The notes beneath the pieces were generated by a model. That model made no database searches, was not told the origin of the DNA, and was given only the letters and a program-made list of their open reading frames with translations. Shown here piece by piece: positions 49,973 to 57,888 of a stretch of DNA of 64,000 bases (within the stretch, counting starts at the first letter, position 1; each line of letters opens with the position of its first letter). The translations under genes and the position numbers were made by a program. Source of the DNA: FEN-299 sp963727765 (lineage in GTDB: Bacteria > Acidobacteriota > Vicinamibacteria > Vicinamibacterales > Fen-181); contig CAVSGZ010000013.1 in the NCBI GenBank assembly GCA_963727765.1, positions 1-64,000 of the forward strand, in the 5' to 3' direction.

Positions 49973-50466
49973 AGCGCCTGTCAGCGGCCACGCTGGGCCT
50001 GGCCGGCGCCATCATCGCGCTCGACCAGGCGACCAAGGCGCTCGTCAGGGCCTACGTGCCCGTGCACGGCAGTTTCCAGGTCATCCCCGGCCTGCTGGAC
50101 CTGACGCACGTGCAGAACAGCGGCGCCGCCTTCGGGATCCTCAACGCGGTCGCCTTTCCGCACAAGGCGGGCATCATCGCGCTCGTCTCGACGGTCGCCT
50201 TGATGAGCATCGCCGCGTTCGCTGCCGGCCTCTCCCCGCACCAGCGGCTGGCGCGGGCCGGCCTCGCGCTGATCCTCGGCGGGGCGGCCGGCAACCTGAT
50301 CGACCGGCTGGCGGCCGGCGTCGTCGTCGACTTCGTCGATGTCTACTGGCGGCAGTACCACTTCTGGGCGTTCAACGTGGCCGACTCGGCGATCACCATC
50401 GGCGTGATCGGCATGATGCTCGACATGTTGGGCATCGGTAATCACGGGGGCGCCGCCGCGCCATAG
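49969..50466 (+). CDS. lspA: Lipoprotein signal peptidase
   Basis: 165 residues, four membrane spans. The aspartate pair of signal peptidase II is seen in GNLIDRL...VVVDFVDVYW and FNVADSAITIG. It cleaves lipoprotein signal peptides ahead of the lipobox Cys. The ATG is translationally coupled to ileS (ATGA). A lipoprotein with a clear lipobox is encoded at 60304 in this same window. Confidence 0.95.
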   Translation: MKRLSAATLGLAGAIIALDQATKALVRAYVPVHGSFQVIPGLLDLTHVQNSGAAFGILNAVAFPHKAGIIALVSTVALMSIAAFAAGLSPHQRLARAGLALILGGAAGNLIDRLAAGVVVDFVDVYWRQYHFWAFNVADSAITIGVIGMMLDMLGIGNHGGAAAP

Positions 50467-50473
50467 AGTGTCC

Positions 50474-51424
50474 ATGGAACGGCACGAGTTCACCGTCGAT
50501 CCGGACAGCATCGGCCTGCGGCTCGACGTGTACCTCGCCGGCCTGCTCCCGCAGCATTCGCGCTCCCAGCTGCAGCGGCTCATCAAGGACGGATCGGCCT
50601 CGATCCTCGGCCGCGCCGCCAAGCCCAATTCCACCCTCAAAGCAGGCGACGTCGTCGCCGTCGAGATCCCGGACGCCGCGCCCGCGACGCCCGCCGCGGA
50701 GAACCTCGACCTGACTGTCATCTTCCAGGACGACGACGTGATCGTGGTGAACAAGCCGGCGGGGATGGTGGTGCACCCGGCCGCGGGGCACGCGGAGGGC
50801 ACGCTGGTCAACGCGCTGCTCTTCCACGCCGACAACCTGAGCGGCGTCGGCGGCGAGCAGCGGCCGGGCATCGTGCACCGGCTCGATCGCGGGACGTCGG
50901 GCCTGATTGTCGCGGCGAAGAACGACGCGGCTCACCGGGAGCTGGCCCGCCAGTTCCACGATCGCGAGGTCGAGAAGGAGTACGTGGCGCTCGCGTGGGG
51001 CGAGGTGCATGCGGGCCGCCGCATCGATCTGCCGGTGGGCCGCGACCCGGTCCATCGCGAGAAGATGTCGACGCGGGCGCGGCGGGCCCGGACGGCGGTG
51101 ACGCGCATCACGGCGGCACGCAACCTGCGCGGCGTTACGCTGCTGCACGTCGCGATCGCCACCGGCCGGACGCACCAGATCCGCGTCCATCTGAGCGCCA
51201 TCGGACACCCGATCGTTGGAGACGCGACCTACGGGGGCGTGCGGCACAGGATGCCCGGGGCGCTGCGCGCCGTCGAGAGGCTCGAGCGCCCGTTCCTCCA
51301 TGCCGCGCGCCTCTCGTTCATCCATCCCCGGGAAGGCACCCGGATGGAGTTCACCTGCCCGCTGCCGCCGGACCTGCAGGGGGTGCTCGATGAGATCCAG
51401 GAGCGCGCCGAGGCGCAGGCCTGA
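50474..51424 (+). CDS. rluD: RluD-family 23S rRNA pseudouridine synthase
   Basis: 316 residues. An N-terminal S4-like RNA-binding region (RLDVYLAGLLPQHSRSQLQRLIKDGSASIL) precedes the synthase: GIVHRLDRGTSGLIVAAKND carries the catalytic Asp. Its final codons and TGA stop lie in a GCGCAGGCCT palindrome, so the C-terminal AEAQA is probably repeat-derived. A GTG two codons upstream (50468) is an alternative start. It follows lspA after 7 bases. Confidence 0.93.
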   Translation: MERHEFTVDPDSIGLRLDVYLAGLLPQHSRSQLQRLIKDGSASILGRAAKPNSTLKAGDVVAVEIPDAAPATPAAENLDLTVIFQDDDVIVVNKPAGMVVHPAAGHAEGTLVNALLFHADNLSGVGGEQRPGIVHRLDRGTSGLIVAAKNDAAHRELARQFHDREVEKEYVALAWGEVHAGRRIDLPVGRDPVHREKMSTRARRARTAVTRITAARNLRGVTLLHVAIATGRTHQIRVHLSAIGHPIVGDATYGGVRHRMPGALRAVERLERPFLHAARLSFIHPREGTRMEFTCPLPPDLQGVLDEIQERAEAQA

Positions 51425-51489
51425 AGGCCTGCGCTATCTGTAGGCCGCCCCTTCAGGGGCGGCGCGTCAGGCGGGCCTGAAGGCCCGCC
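51413..51489. repeat. Three consecutive palindromes between rluD and nudix
   Basis: The first (51413-51434) is GCGCAGGCCT, GA, complement. The second (51444-51461) has arms CCGCCCCT/AGGGGCGG. The third (51470-51489) has arms GGCGGGCCT/AGGCCCGCC. Together they fill the gap between the two converging genes and overlap the rluD stop codon. Confidence 0.85.
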
Positions 51490-52029
51490 CTACGTACGGA
51501 GCAGCGCGATCCCCGCCACCGTCTTCAGGTCGACGATCTCGCCGCGAGCGATCATCCTCCGCACATCATCGAGCGAGAACGCCCGCGCGCGGATGTCCTC
51601 GTCGTCGTCCGGGCTGGCCGGCGGACGGCCCGCCGGCGGCGCCAGGTTGGTGAGCTTGAAGTAGTTCATCCTCTCGTCGCAGTAGCCCGGGGTCGGATAG
51701 AAGGCGCCCAGGGCTTCGGACTTTCCGGCCGCCAGGCCGGTCTCCTCTTCGCACTCGCGCGCGGCTCCGGCCGCCGGATCCTCACCGGCGTGCAGCGTGC
51801 CCGCAGCCAGCTCCCAGACCCACTGGTCGACGGCGTAGCGATACTGTCTCACGAGGATGACGTGGTTCGCGTCCGGCATCGGCAGCAGCACCACCGAGCC
51901 CGGATGCCTCACCACCTCCATCGTCGCCTCGATTCCCTTGGGCAGGCGCACCCGGTCCCTGTCCACGGTGAAGATCCGCCCCTTGTAGATCTCCTCGTGC
52001 GCCAGCGTCGTCCCGCGTCGCTCGTCCAC
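51490..52029 (-). CDS. Nudix hydrolase, ADP-ribose pyrophosphatase type
   Basis: 179 residues. A complete Nudix box: GTLHAGEDPAAGAARECEEETGL (GX5EX7REUXEEXGU). The N-terminal sheet (GRIFTVDRDRVRLPKG) and VRQYRYAVDQWVWELAAG fit ADP-sugar pyrophosphatases. GTG start; the histone-deacetylase-like gene ends 14 bases upstream, so these share a transcript with lon. Confidence 0.9.
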   Translation of the reverse strand: MDERRGTTLAHEEIYKGRIFTVDRDRVRLPKGIEATMEVVRHPGSVVLLPMPDANHVILVRQYRYAVDQWVWELAAGTLHAGEDPAAGAARECEEETGLAAGKSEALGAFYPTPGYCDERMNYFKLTNLAPPAGRPPASPDDDEDIRARAFSLDDVRRMIARGEIVDLKTVAGIALLRT

Positions 52030-52043
52030 CGCGTCCCCCAGAC

Positions 52044-53006
52044 TCAGATGGCGAATGTCGTGATCGCTTCTTCCAGCGTCGCCGCGTGGATGTCCACCGT
52101 GTCGTCGACGTTCTGCGCGTAGCCGCCCGCCAGCGTCACCACCACGGGCACGTTCAGCTCGCGCGCCGCGGTGAAGACGAGGCGGTCGCGCCGCCGCAGC
52201 CCCTCTTTCGTGAGGCTGAGGCCACCGAGCTTGTCCTCCTCGAACGGATCGGCCCCCGCCAGGTAGAAGACGATGTCCGGTCCAGACGCGAAGACGCGCG
52301 GCAGCGCCCCGGCCAGCTGACGCAGGTACAGATCGTCATCGGCGTAGTCGGGCAGGTTGATGTCGAGCGAGCTCGGCGGCTTGAAGGCCGGGTAGTTGCG
52401 CTCCTGGTGCATGGAGAAGCTGAACACCCGGCGATCGCCCGCGAAGATGAACGCCGTTCCGTTCCCCTGGTGGACGTCGCAATCCACGATGGCGACTCGC
52501 GAGACCGTCCTATCCCGCTCGAGGACCCGGATCGCCACGGCGACGTCGTTGAACATGCAGAAGCCTTCGCCGTGATCCTCGCAGGCGTGGTGAAACCCGC
52601 CGCCGAGGTGGAGGCCGAGGCTCCGGGTCGGCCGGTGCGCGCCAGGGTCGGCCCCGGGATGGTCCACGACCTCCGGCGGGTGCGCCAGGCCGAGCGCGAT
52701 GCGGGCCGCCAGCACCGTGCCCCCGCACATCAGGCGGAACCCCTCCACGACGGGGGTCGTCGGGTTCAGCTCGAGGTGCGCCTGCTCCTCGAGGCCCATC
52801 GTCCCCTCACGCAGCTTCTGGAGGTACTCGGGCGTGTGGACCAGCTCCAACTCGTCCCACGCCGCCGCCTCCGGCTCGATGAAGTCGGACGACGCCGCCA
52901 GGCGCCGCGCGATGAGCGCGTCGTGGAGTCGCGGGTACTTGCGGGTCGGGAAGACGTGCGCGCCGAGGTTGATGTGGTAGCGGGGCGAATAGACGATCGC
53001 CGCCAT
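52044..53006 (-). CDS. Histone deacetylase-family zinc amidohydrolase
   Basis: 320 residues of the arginase-deacetylase fold. LGGGFHHA holds the two catalytic His, VAIVDCDVHQGNG the zinc ligands Asp and His, and AGADPFEEDKLGG the third Asp. The closest pattern is the class I/IV-like bacterial acetoin-utilisation/acetylpolyamine group. The substrate may be an acetyl-lysine or acetylpolyamine; there are no histones here. The start at 53006 gives the family N-terminus (MAAIVYSPRYHINLGAHVFP). It lies 13 bases after lon. Confidence 0.88.
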   Translation of the reverse strand: MAAIVYSPRYHINLGAHVFPTRKYPRLHDALIARRLAASSDFIEPEAAAWDELELVHTPEYLQKLREGTMGLEEQAHLELNPTTPVVEGFRLMCGGTVLAARIALGLAHPPEVVDHPGADPGAHRPTRSLGLHLGGGFHHACEDHGEGFCMFNDVAVAIRVLERDRTVSRVAIVDCDVHQGNGTAFIFAGDRRVFSFSMHQERNYPAFKPPSSLDINLPDYADDDLYLRQLAGALPRVFASGPDIVFYLAGADPFEEDKLGGLSLTKEGLRRRDRLVFTAARELNVPVVVTLAGGYAQNVDDTVDIHAATLEEAITTFAI

Positions 53007-53019
53007 GCTCGCCTGCCGT

Positions 53020-55467
53020 CTATGACTCGACACCCGGCTGCAGGTCGCCAGACTCGGTCGGCGAGACCGTCGCCGCCGCCGCTGGTGGCCGCGTGAGCGC
53101 CAGGTCGAGCACCTCGTCGATAGTGGTCACGAAGTGCGCGGTCATGTCGCGGCGGAGGTCCTCGCTCAGATCCTCGAGGATGTTCCGCTCGTTGCGGGCC
53201 GGGAGGATGACCTCGCGGATGCCGACGCGGCGCGCCGCGAGCACTTTTTCCTTGATGCCCCCGACCGGCAGCACCCGCCCCGACAGCGTGATCTCCCCGG
53301 TCATGGCGATGTCGCCGCGCACGGGCCGCCGCGAGAGCTCCGAGCAGAGCGCCACGGCCATGGTGACGCCGGCCGACGGCCCGTCCTTGGGGATGGCGCC
53401 CGACGGGACGTGGAGGTGCAGCTCCGACGACTTGTAGAAGTCGGGGCTGATGCCGTAGCGCGAGGCGTTGGCGCGCAGCCACGAGAGCGCCGCCCGCGCC
53501 GATTCCTTCATCACGTCGCCCAGGTGCCCCGTCAGCGTCAGGCTGCCGCTGCCGTTCATCCGCCGCGCCTCGACAAACAGCACCTCGCCGCCCGCCGGCG
53601 TCCACGCCAGGCCGATCGCGACGCCCGGATCCTTGGTGCGCTCCTCCATCTCCTCGTCGAGGAAGCGCGGGGCGCCCAGCATCTCGATGACGAGGTCGGG
53701 CGTGACGGCGACCGGATCCTCCAGCCCCTCGGCCCGGCGGCGCGCCGCCTTGCGGCACAGGGCGGCAATCTCCCGCTCCAGGTTGCGCACGCCAGCTTCG
53801 CGCGTGTAGCCGCGAATGATCGCGCGCAGCGCCGCCTCGCTGAAGGTGATGCCCTCGGGGGTGAGGCCGTGGTTGGCCACCTGCCGGGCCACCAGGTGGT
53901 CCAGCGCGATCCGCAGCTTCTCCTCCTCGGTGTAGCCGGGAAGCTCGAGCATCTCCATCCGGTCGCGCAGCGCGGGCGGCACCGGGTCGAGCACGTTGGC
54001 CGTCGTGATGAACAGCACCTCGGAGAGGTCGAACGGCACGTCGAGGTAGTGGTCGCGGAACGTGTTGTTCTGCTCGGGATCGAGGACTTCGAGCAGCGCC
54101 GACGCCGGGTCGCCCCTGAAGTCGGCGCCGAGCTTGTCGATCTCGTCGAGGATGAACACCGGGTTCTTCGACTCGGCCCGGCGGAGCCCCTGGATGATCT
54201 GGCCGGGCAGCGCGCCGATGTAGGTGCGACGATGGCCGCGAATCTCGGCTTCGTCGCGCATGCCGCCGAGCGAGATGCGGACGAACTTCCGGCCGACCGC
54301 GCTGGCGATCGATTTGGCGAGCGACGTCTTCCCCACGCCGGGCGGCCCCACGAAGCACAGGATGGGACCCTTCACGTCCGGGTTGAGCTTGCGAACCGCC
54401 AGGTACTCGAGGATCCGGTCCTTGGCGTCGACCAGGTCGGAATGGTCGTGATCCAGGATCTCCTTGGTCCGCTTGAGGTCGATGACCTCCTCGGTCTTCC
54501 GCGCCCACGGCAGCGCCACGAGCCAGTCGAGGTAGGTGCGCGACACGGTGTACTCGGCGGCGGCCACCGGCATCTTCGACAGCCGGTCGAGCTCGCGGAG
54601 GGCTTCCTTCTTGACGGCCTCCGGCATCCCGGCCGCCTCGATCTTCTGCCGCAGCTCCTCGATCTCCCTGGCCTGGTCGTCCCCCTCGCCCAGCTCCTTC
54701 TGGATCGCCTTGAGCTGCTCGCGCAGGAAATAGTCGCGCTGGTTCTTGCCGACCTCGGACTGCACCTGCGACTGGATCTTGGACCCGAGCTCGAGGACTT
54801 CCAGTTCTTTGATGAGGATCCGGTTGAGCAGATCCATGCGGGCCCGGACATCGAGCGTCTCGAGTACGTCCTGCTTGACCGGCGTGGTGATGGTCGTCAG
54901 GCTCGAGGCGATGAAGTCGGCCAGCTTGCCGGCGTCCACGATGTTGAGCGCCAGCGTCTGGAGGTCGTCGGAAAGCAGCGGCGAGAGGGAGACAACCTGC
55001 TGGAAATTGGCCTTGATGTTCCGCTGCAGGGCGTCGATCTCGAGCTTGTCGGCCTCGCGAGCCGCCTCGGCCGCCGCCACCACCTCGGCTCGAAGGTAGG
55101 GCTTGGTGGAGACGACCCGCTCCATCTTCAGCCGCGCCAGCCCCTGGACGATCAGCCGCAGGCTGCCGTCGGCGAGCTTGAACATCTTGTGGATGTGCGT
55201 GGCCGTCCCGATCGGGTAGAGGTCGGCCTGGCCCGGTTCGTCCACGCCGGCGTCGCGCTGGGTGAAGACCGCGATCAGCTTGCCGCCGCCAATCGCATCG
55301 TCGATCAGGCGGACGGAGCTCTCGCGGGCCACCGCGAGGGGCATGAACGAGTTGGGGAAGAGCACGGTGTCGCGCAGCGGAAGGACCGGGAGTTCCGGAG
55401 GGATCGACGGCGCCCGCTCCCCGTCCGAGGCATCGCCAAACACAGGGCCTTCGGGCTGATCGCTCAT
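53020..55467 (-). CDS. lon: Lon ATP-dependent protease
   Basis: 815 residues. An N-terminal LON substrate domain (LPVLPLRDTVLFPNSFMPLAV), Walker A GPPGVGKTSLAKS (~370) and Walker B FILDEIDK, then the protease with the Ser-Lys pair in PKDGPSAGVT and GGIKEKVLAA. It degrades misfolded and regulatory proteins in the cytoplasm. GGAG lies before the ATG at 55467. No HAIR-type repeat or CIRCE element is visible upstream. Confidence 0.97.
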   Translation of the reverse strand: MSDQPEGPVFGDASDGERAPSIPPELPVLPLRDTVLFPNSFMPLAVARESSVRLIDDAIGGGKLIAVFTQRDAGVDEPGQADLYPIGTATHIHKMFKLADGSLRLIVQGLARLKMERVVSTKPYLRAEVVAAAEAAREADKLEIDALQRNIKANFQQVVSLSPLLSDDLQTLALNIVDAGKLADFIASSLTTITTPVKQDVLETLDVRARMDLLNRILIKELEVLELGSKIQSQVQSEVGKNQRDYFLREQLKAIQKELGEGDDQAREIEELRQKIEAAGMPEAVKKEALRELDRLSKMPVAAAEYTVSRTYLDWLVALPWARKTEEVIDLKRTKEILDHDHSDLVDAKDRILEYLAVRKLNPDVKGPILCFVGPPGVGKTSLAKSIASAVGRKFVRISLGGMRDEAEIRGHRRTYIGALPGQIIQGLRRAESKNPVFILDEIDKLGADFRGDPASALLEVLDPEQNNTFRDHYLDVPFDLSEVLFITTANVLDPVPPALRDRMEMLELPGYTEEEKLRIALDHLVARQVANHGLTPEGITFSEAALRAIIRGYTREAGVRNLEREIAALCRKAARRRAEGLEDPVAVTPDLVIEMLGAPRFLDEEMEERTKDPGVAIGLAWTPAGGEVLFVEARRMNGSGSLTLTGHLGDVMKESARAALSWLRANASRYGISPDFYKSSELHLHVPSGAIPKDGPSAGVTMAVALCSELSRRPVRGDIAMTGEITLSGRVLPVGGIKEKVLAARRVGIREVILPARNERNILEDLSEDLRRDMTAHFVTTIDEVLDLALTRPPAAAATVSPTESGDLQPGVES

Positions 55468-55558
55468 CGCGGGCTACTCCGTCGCAGGCCGGGCGGACGG
55501 CCCGGCGGCGCCCGGGCGGGGGAGGCCTGTCAGGCCCCCCCGTCGTCGGGTCCGACCA

Positions 55559-56011
55559 TCAGTTGGCGGCGTCAAAGAACAGCGCCGAGGAGGCCTGCCG
55601 CTGGGCAGCCAGGCGCTCGCGCCGCTGAGCCGTCTCGCGGGCCTCCTCGCAGTCGCGGCAGCGAACCGCGAACGGGAGGGCGCGCAGGCGCTGCGGGGCG
55701 ATTTCCTCGCCGCACTCGAAGCAGTTGCCGTAGGCCCTTTCCTCGAGCCGGCCGAGCGCCTCGTTGATCTTGTTGAGCGTCTCCGACTTCATCTGGATCA
55801 ACGCGAACTCGATGTCTTCCTGGATCCCGGCCTCGGAACTCTCGCCCTGGTCCAGCACGTTGCTCATCTTGCCCGACTCGTTCTCGGTCCGAACGTCACG
55901 GATCTTGTCGTGCAACTGACCGACGATTTCACGCTTGCGATCCTCGAGCATCTGCTTGAGGGTGTTGTAGCGCTCGGTGTTCATCTTTCGCTTCTTCATT
56001 GTCGTAGCCAT
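55559..56011 (-). CDS. DksA/TraR-family zinc-finger protein
   Basis: 150 residues. An N-terminal coiled-coil (MNTERYNTLKQMLEDRKREIVGQLHDKIRDVRTE), then the zinc finger CFECGEEIAPQRLRALPFAVRCRDCEEA (CX2C-X17-CX2C) typical of DksA, which binds RNA polymerase in the stringent response together with ppGpp. The RelA/SpoT gene is 1.9 kb away. Acidic tip residues differ from E. coli DksA. GGAAGGAG supports the ATG at 56011. Confidence 0.88.
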   Translation of the reverse strand: MATTMKKRKMNTERYNTLKQMLEDRKREIVGQLHDKIRDVRTENESGKMSNVLDQGESSEAGIQEDIEFALIQMKSETLNKINEALGRLEERAYGNCFECGEEIAPQRLRALPFAVRCRDCEEARETAQRRERLAAQRQASSALFFDAAN

Positions 56012-56478
56012 GGCGCTGACGCTCCTTCCTGCTGCGTCGGCCCGTTTTTGAGGCCGCTATCTTAGCACGACGCCTCATGCAAACAAACTGCCATTTTCGC
56101 GCGTGCCTTGTTTCAGGCGGTCATGCCGGCCCGCCACCCGTGTTCTTGTCGCCATTACACACATCGGCATCACCGAAGCGTGTAGGAATTTCATCATCCT
56201 CCGACCGGCCCTGGCTGGAGACATTGGAACTAAAGTCAAAGATCTCAGTTCTTTAGCGCCATCGTCCTGCCGCCACGCTGGCCGGATTCTCTGCCGACGT
56301 TCCTTTAGACGCTCGTTTCGAAGATCCGGTTCTTCGGCAGGAGATTATTCTCTACGTCACCATGGAAGGACAATTTTGGACTATTCGATGTCCCTTTCGT
56401 GCGCCGCACGGTGTGACCGAATGGAGTCACCGCGGCGACGCCTTGCCGCCGAGCCGAGGCTGTGCGAAGCTGACACCG
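56012..56478. other. Gene-free, less GC-rich stretch with dksA promoter
   Basis: About 370 bases from 56100 have a clearly lower GC content than the flanking genes and hold no reading frame with coding character. A frame opening at 56362 could extend the next gene by 39 residues, but it does not look like protein. Only the dksA promoter at the left end is recognised. A short hairpin-rich RNA is possible. Confidence 0.5.
56059..56086 (-). promoter_or_regulatory. TTGTTT-16-TAAGAT promoter for the dksA-type gene
   Basis: On the minus strand TTGTTT (56086-56081) and TAAGAT (56064-56059) are separated by 16 bases. Transcription would start near 56052, giving a leader of about 40 bases with GGAAGGAG. 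Confidence 0.6.
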
Positions 56479-57153
56479 ATGTCCTGCCCGCTCTGTCGAC
56501 AGCGTCGAGACCGCCGGCTCTGCCCGGCACTCGGCCGTACCATCTGTGCGTCCTGTTGCGGGTCCAAGCGCCAGGTCGAGATCGCCTGTCCACCGGATTG
56601 CGGTTACCTGGCGGCGGCGCAAGCCCATCCCCCGGCCAGCGTCCGGCGTCAGCAGGAGCGCGACCTGGGGTTCGTGATGGCCATGCGCGACGGGCTGACC
56701 GCGCAGCAGTCGGAGCTGCTTCTGGCGCTGCTGAGCTTCGTGGCCGGGCTGCACGCCGACCCCCTCCTGAAACTGCTCGACGATGACGTGGCGGAGGGCG
56801 CAGGGGCGCTGGCGGCCACCTACGAGACGGCCGACCGGGGGCTCATCTACGAGCACCGGCCTCAGTCGCTGCTCGCCCAGCGCTTCGTGACCGATGCCAA
56901 GGCGTTCCTCTCGGCCTTCGCGGCGGAGGCCGACGCCGCGACGGCCCGGCGCCTCGAGCGCGACGGCGCGGTCGTGCTCCGTCACGTCGAGGCCGGCGTG
57001 CGCGGGGTGCGGAAGGTGATCGACGAGGGGCCGGCCACGGCGCTCGCGATCATCGGCCGTTTCGTGGCCGCGGCCCGTGCAAGCCGGCACGCCGACAGCG
57101 AGACCGGCGGGCCGCGCGTGATTCTGCCCGAAGCCCTGAGCCATGAGCCCTGA
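56479..57153 (+). CDS. Cys-rich zinc-ribbon protein of unknown function
   Basis: 224 residues. CPLCRQRRDRRLCPALGRTICASCCGSKRQVEIACPPDCGYL is a dense cysteine region (at least eight Cys) that could hold two zinc ions. A helical domain without motifs follows (RQQERDLGFVMAMRDGLTAQQSELLLALLSFVAG and RLERDGAVVLRHVEAGVRGVRKVID). This family is widespread in bacteria with no known role. The short start at 56479 is favoured; the -10 like GAAGCT lies 7 bases upstream. Confidence 0.75.
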   Translation: MSCPLCRQRRDRRLCPALGRTICASCCGSKRQVEIACPPDCGYLAAAQAHPPASVRRQQERDLGFVMAMRDGLTAQQSELLLALLSFVAGLHADPLLKLLDDDVAEGAGALAATYETADRGLIYEHRPQSLLAQRFVTDAKAFLSAFAAEADAATARRLERDGAVVLRHVEAGVRGVRKVIDEGPATALAIIGRFVAAARASRHADSETGGPRVILPEALSHEP

Positions 57154-57185
57154 GCCCGCTCGCCTGCCGCGGGTCCGGATTCTGC

Positions 57186-57191
57186 TATAAT
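57186..57191 (+). promoter_or_regulatory. TATAAT -10 box for rpmB
   Basis: A perfect TATAAT, 70 bases before the rpmB ATG. The leader contains AGGAAG as the ribosome site. The -35 is weak (CTGCCG at 16 bases). Confidence 0.55.
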
Positions 57192-57261
57192 AAGGGGCTC
57201 GTGTTTCGGCGGTTCAGCGTGCTGACGGCCCGGCGGCGGGCTTTTCTCCAGGAAGATGGTC

Positions 57262-57453
57262 ATGGCGAAGCGGTGTGAAATCTGCGGCAAGGGCCCCGTG
57301 GTGGGGCACAACATCAGTCACGCGCACAACGTGTCGGCCCGGCGGTTCGAGCCGAACCTCCAGACCGTTCGCGCGGTCGTGAACGGCGGCACCAAGCGGA
57401 TGCGCGTCTGCACGCGCTGCCTCCGCTCGGGCAAGGTCGTGAAGGCGGCGTAA
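57262..57453 (+). CDS. rpmB: Ribosomal protein L28
   Basis: 63 residues: MAKRCEICGKGPVVGHNISHAHNVSARRFEPNLQTVRAVVNGGTKRMRVCTRCLRSGKVVKAA. The zinc-binding CEIC and CTRC pairs mark the C+ form of L28. The ATG at 57262 is used because AGGAAG lies 6 bases before it. A cysteine-free copy may exist elsewhere, as in many bacteria. ridA follows after 4 bases. Confidence 0.95.
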   Translation: MAKRCEICGKGPVVGHNISHAHNVSARRFEPNLQTVRAVVNGGTKRMRVCTRCLRSGKVVKAA

Positions 57454-57457
57454 CCCT

Positions 57458-57838
57458 ATGCCGCAGGCCATCTCCACACCGGCCGCTCCGGCGGCCATCG
57501 GCCCCTACTCCCAGGCCATCCGGGCCGGTGAGTTCCTCTTCGTGTCGGGTCAGATCCCGCTGGACCCCGCGACCGGGGCGGTGGTGGAGGGCGACGTCCG
57601 TGTCCAGTCGCGGCGGGTGCTCGAGAACCTCCGCGCCATCGTCGCCGCGGCCGGAGGGTCCTTCGCCGGCGTCGTGAAGACGACGGTCTACCTGGCGGAC
57701 ATGAACGACTTTCCGGCGCTGAACGAGGAGTACGGGAAGTTCTTCGGCGCCCCGGCACCGGCACGGGTCACCGTGCAGGTCTCGCGCCTCCCCAAGGACG
57801 TCCGCGTCGAGATCGACGCGGTGGTCCATCTGGGCTAG
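57458..57838 (+). CDS. ridA: RidA-family deaminase
   Basis: 126 residues: ISTPAAPAAIGPYSQAIRAGEFLFVSGQIPLDPATGAVV and PAPARVTVQVSRLPKDVRVEIDAVVHLG. The arginine near the C-terminus (PARVTV) and GPYSQA loop are those of active RidA, which hydrolyses reactive enamine/imine intermediates from PLP enzymes such as threonine dehydratase, encoded at 10.5 kb in this window. Confidence 0.93.
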   Translation: MPQAISTPAAPAAIGPYSQAIRAGEFLFVSGQIPLDPATGAVVEGDVRVQSRRVLENLRAIVAAAGGSFAGVVKTTVYLADMNDFPALNEEYGKFFGAPAPARVTVQVSRLPKDVRVEIDAVVHLG

Positions 57839-57888
57839 CGCCACCCACAGCATCTCGCGAGATGCGATGACCGGCGCCGCACGACCCG

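Noticed and set aside
56205..56235. Sigma-54 promoter (TGGCTGGAGACATTGGA)
   Set aside because: The -12 element lacks the required GC, so it does not fit TGGCAC-N5-TTGC.
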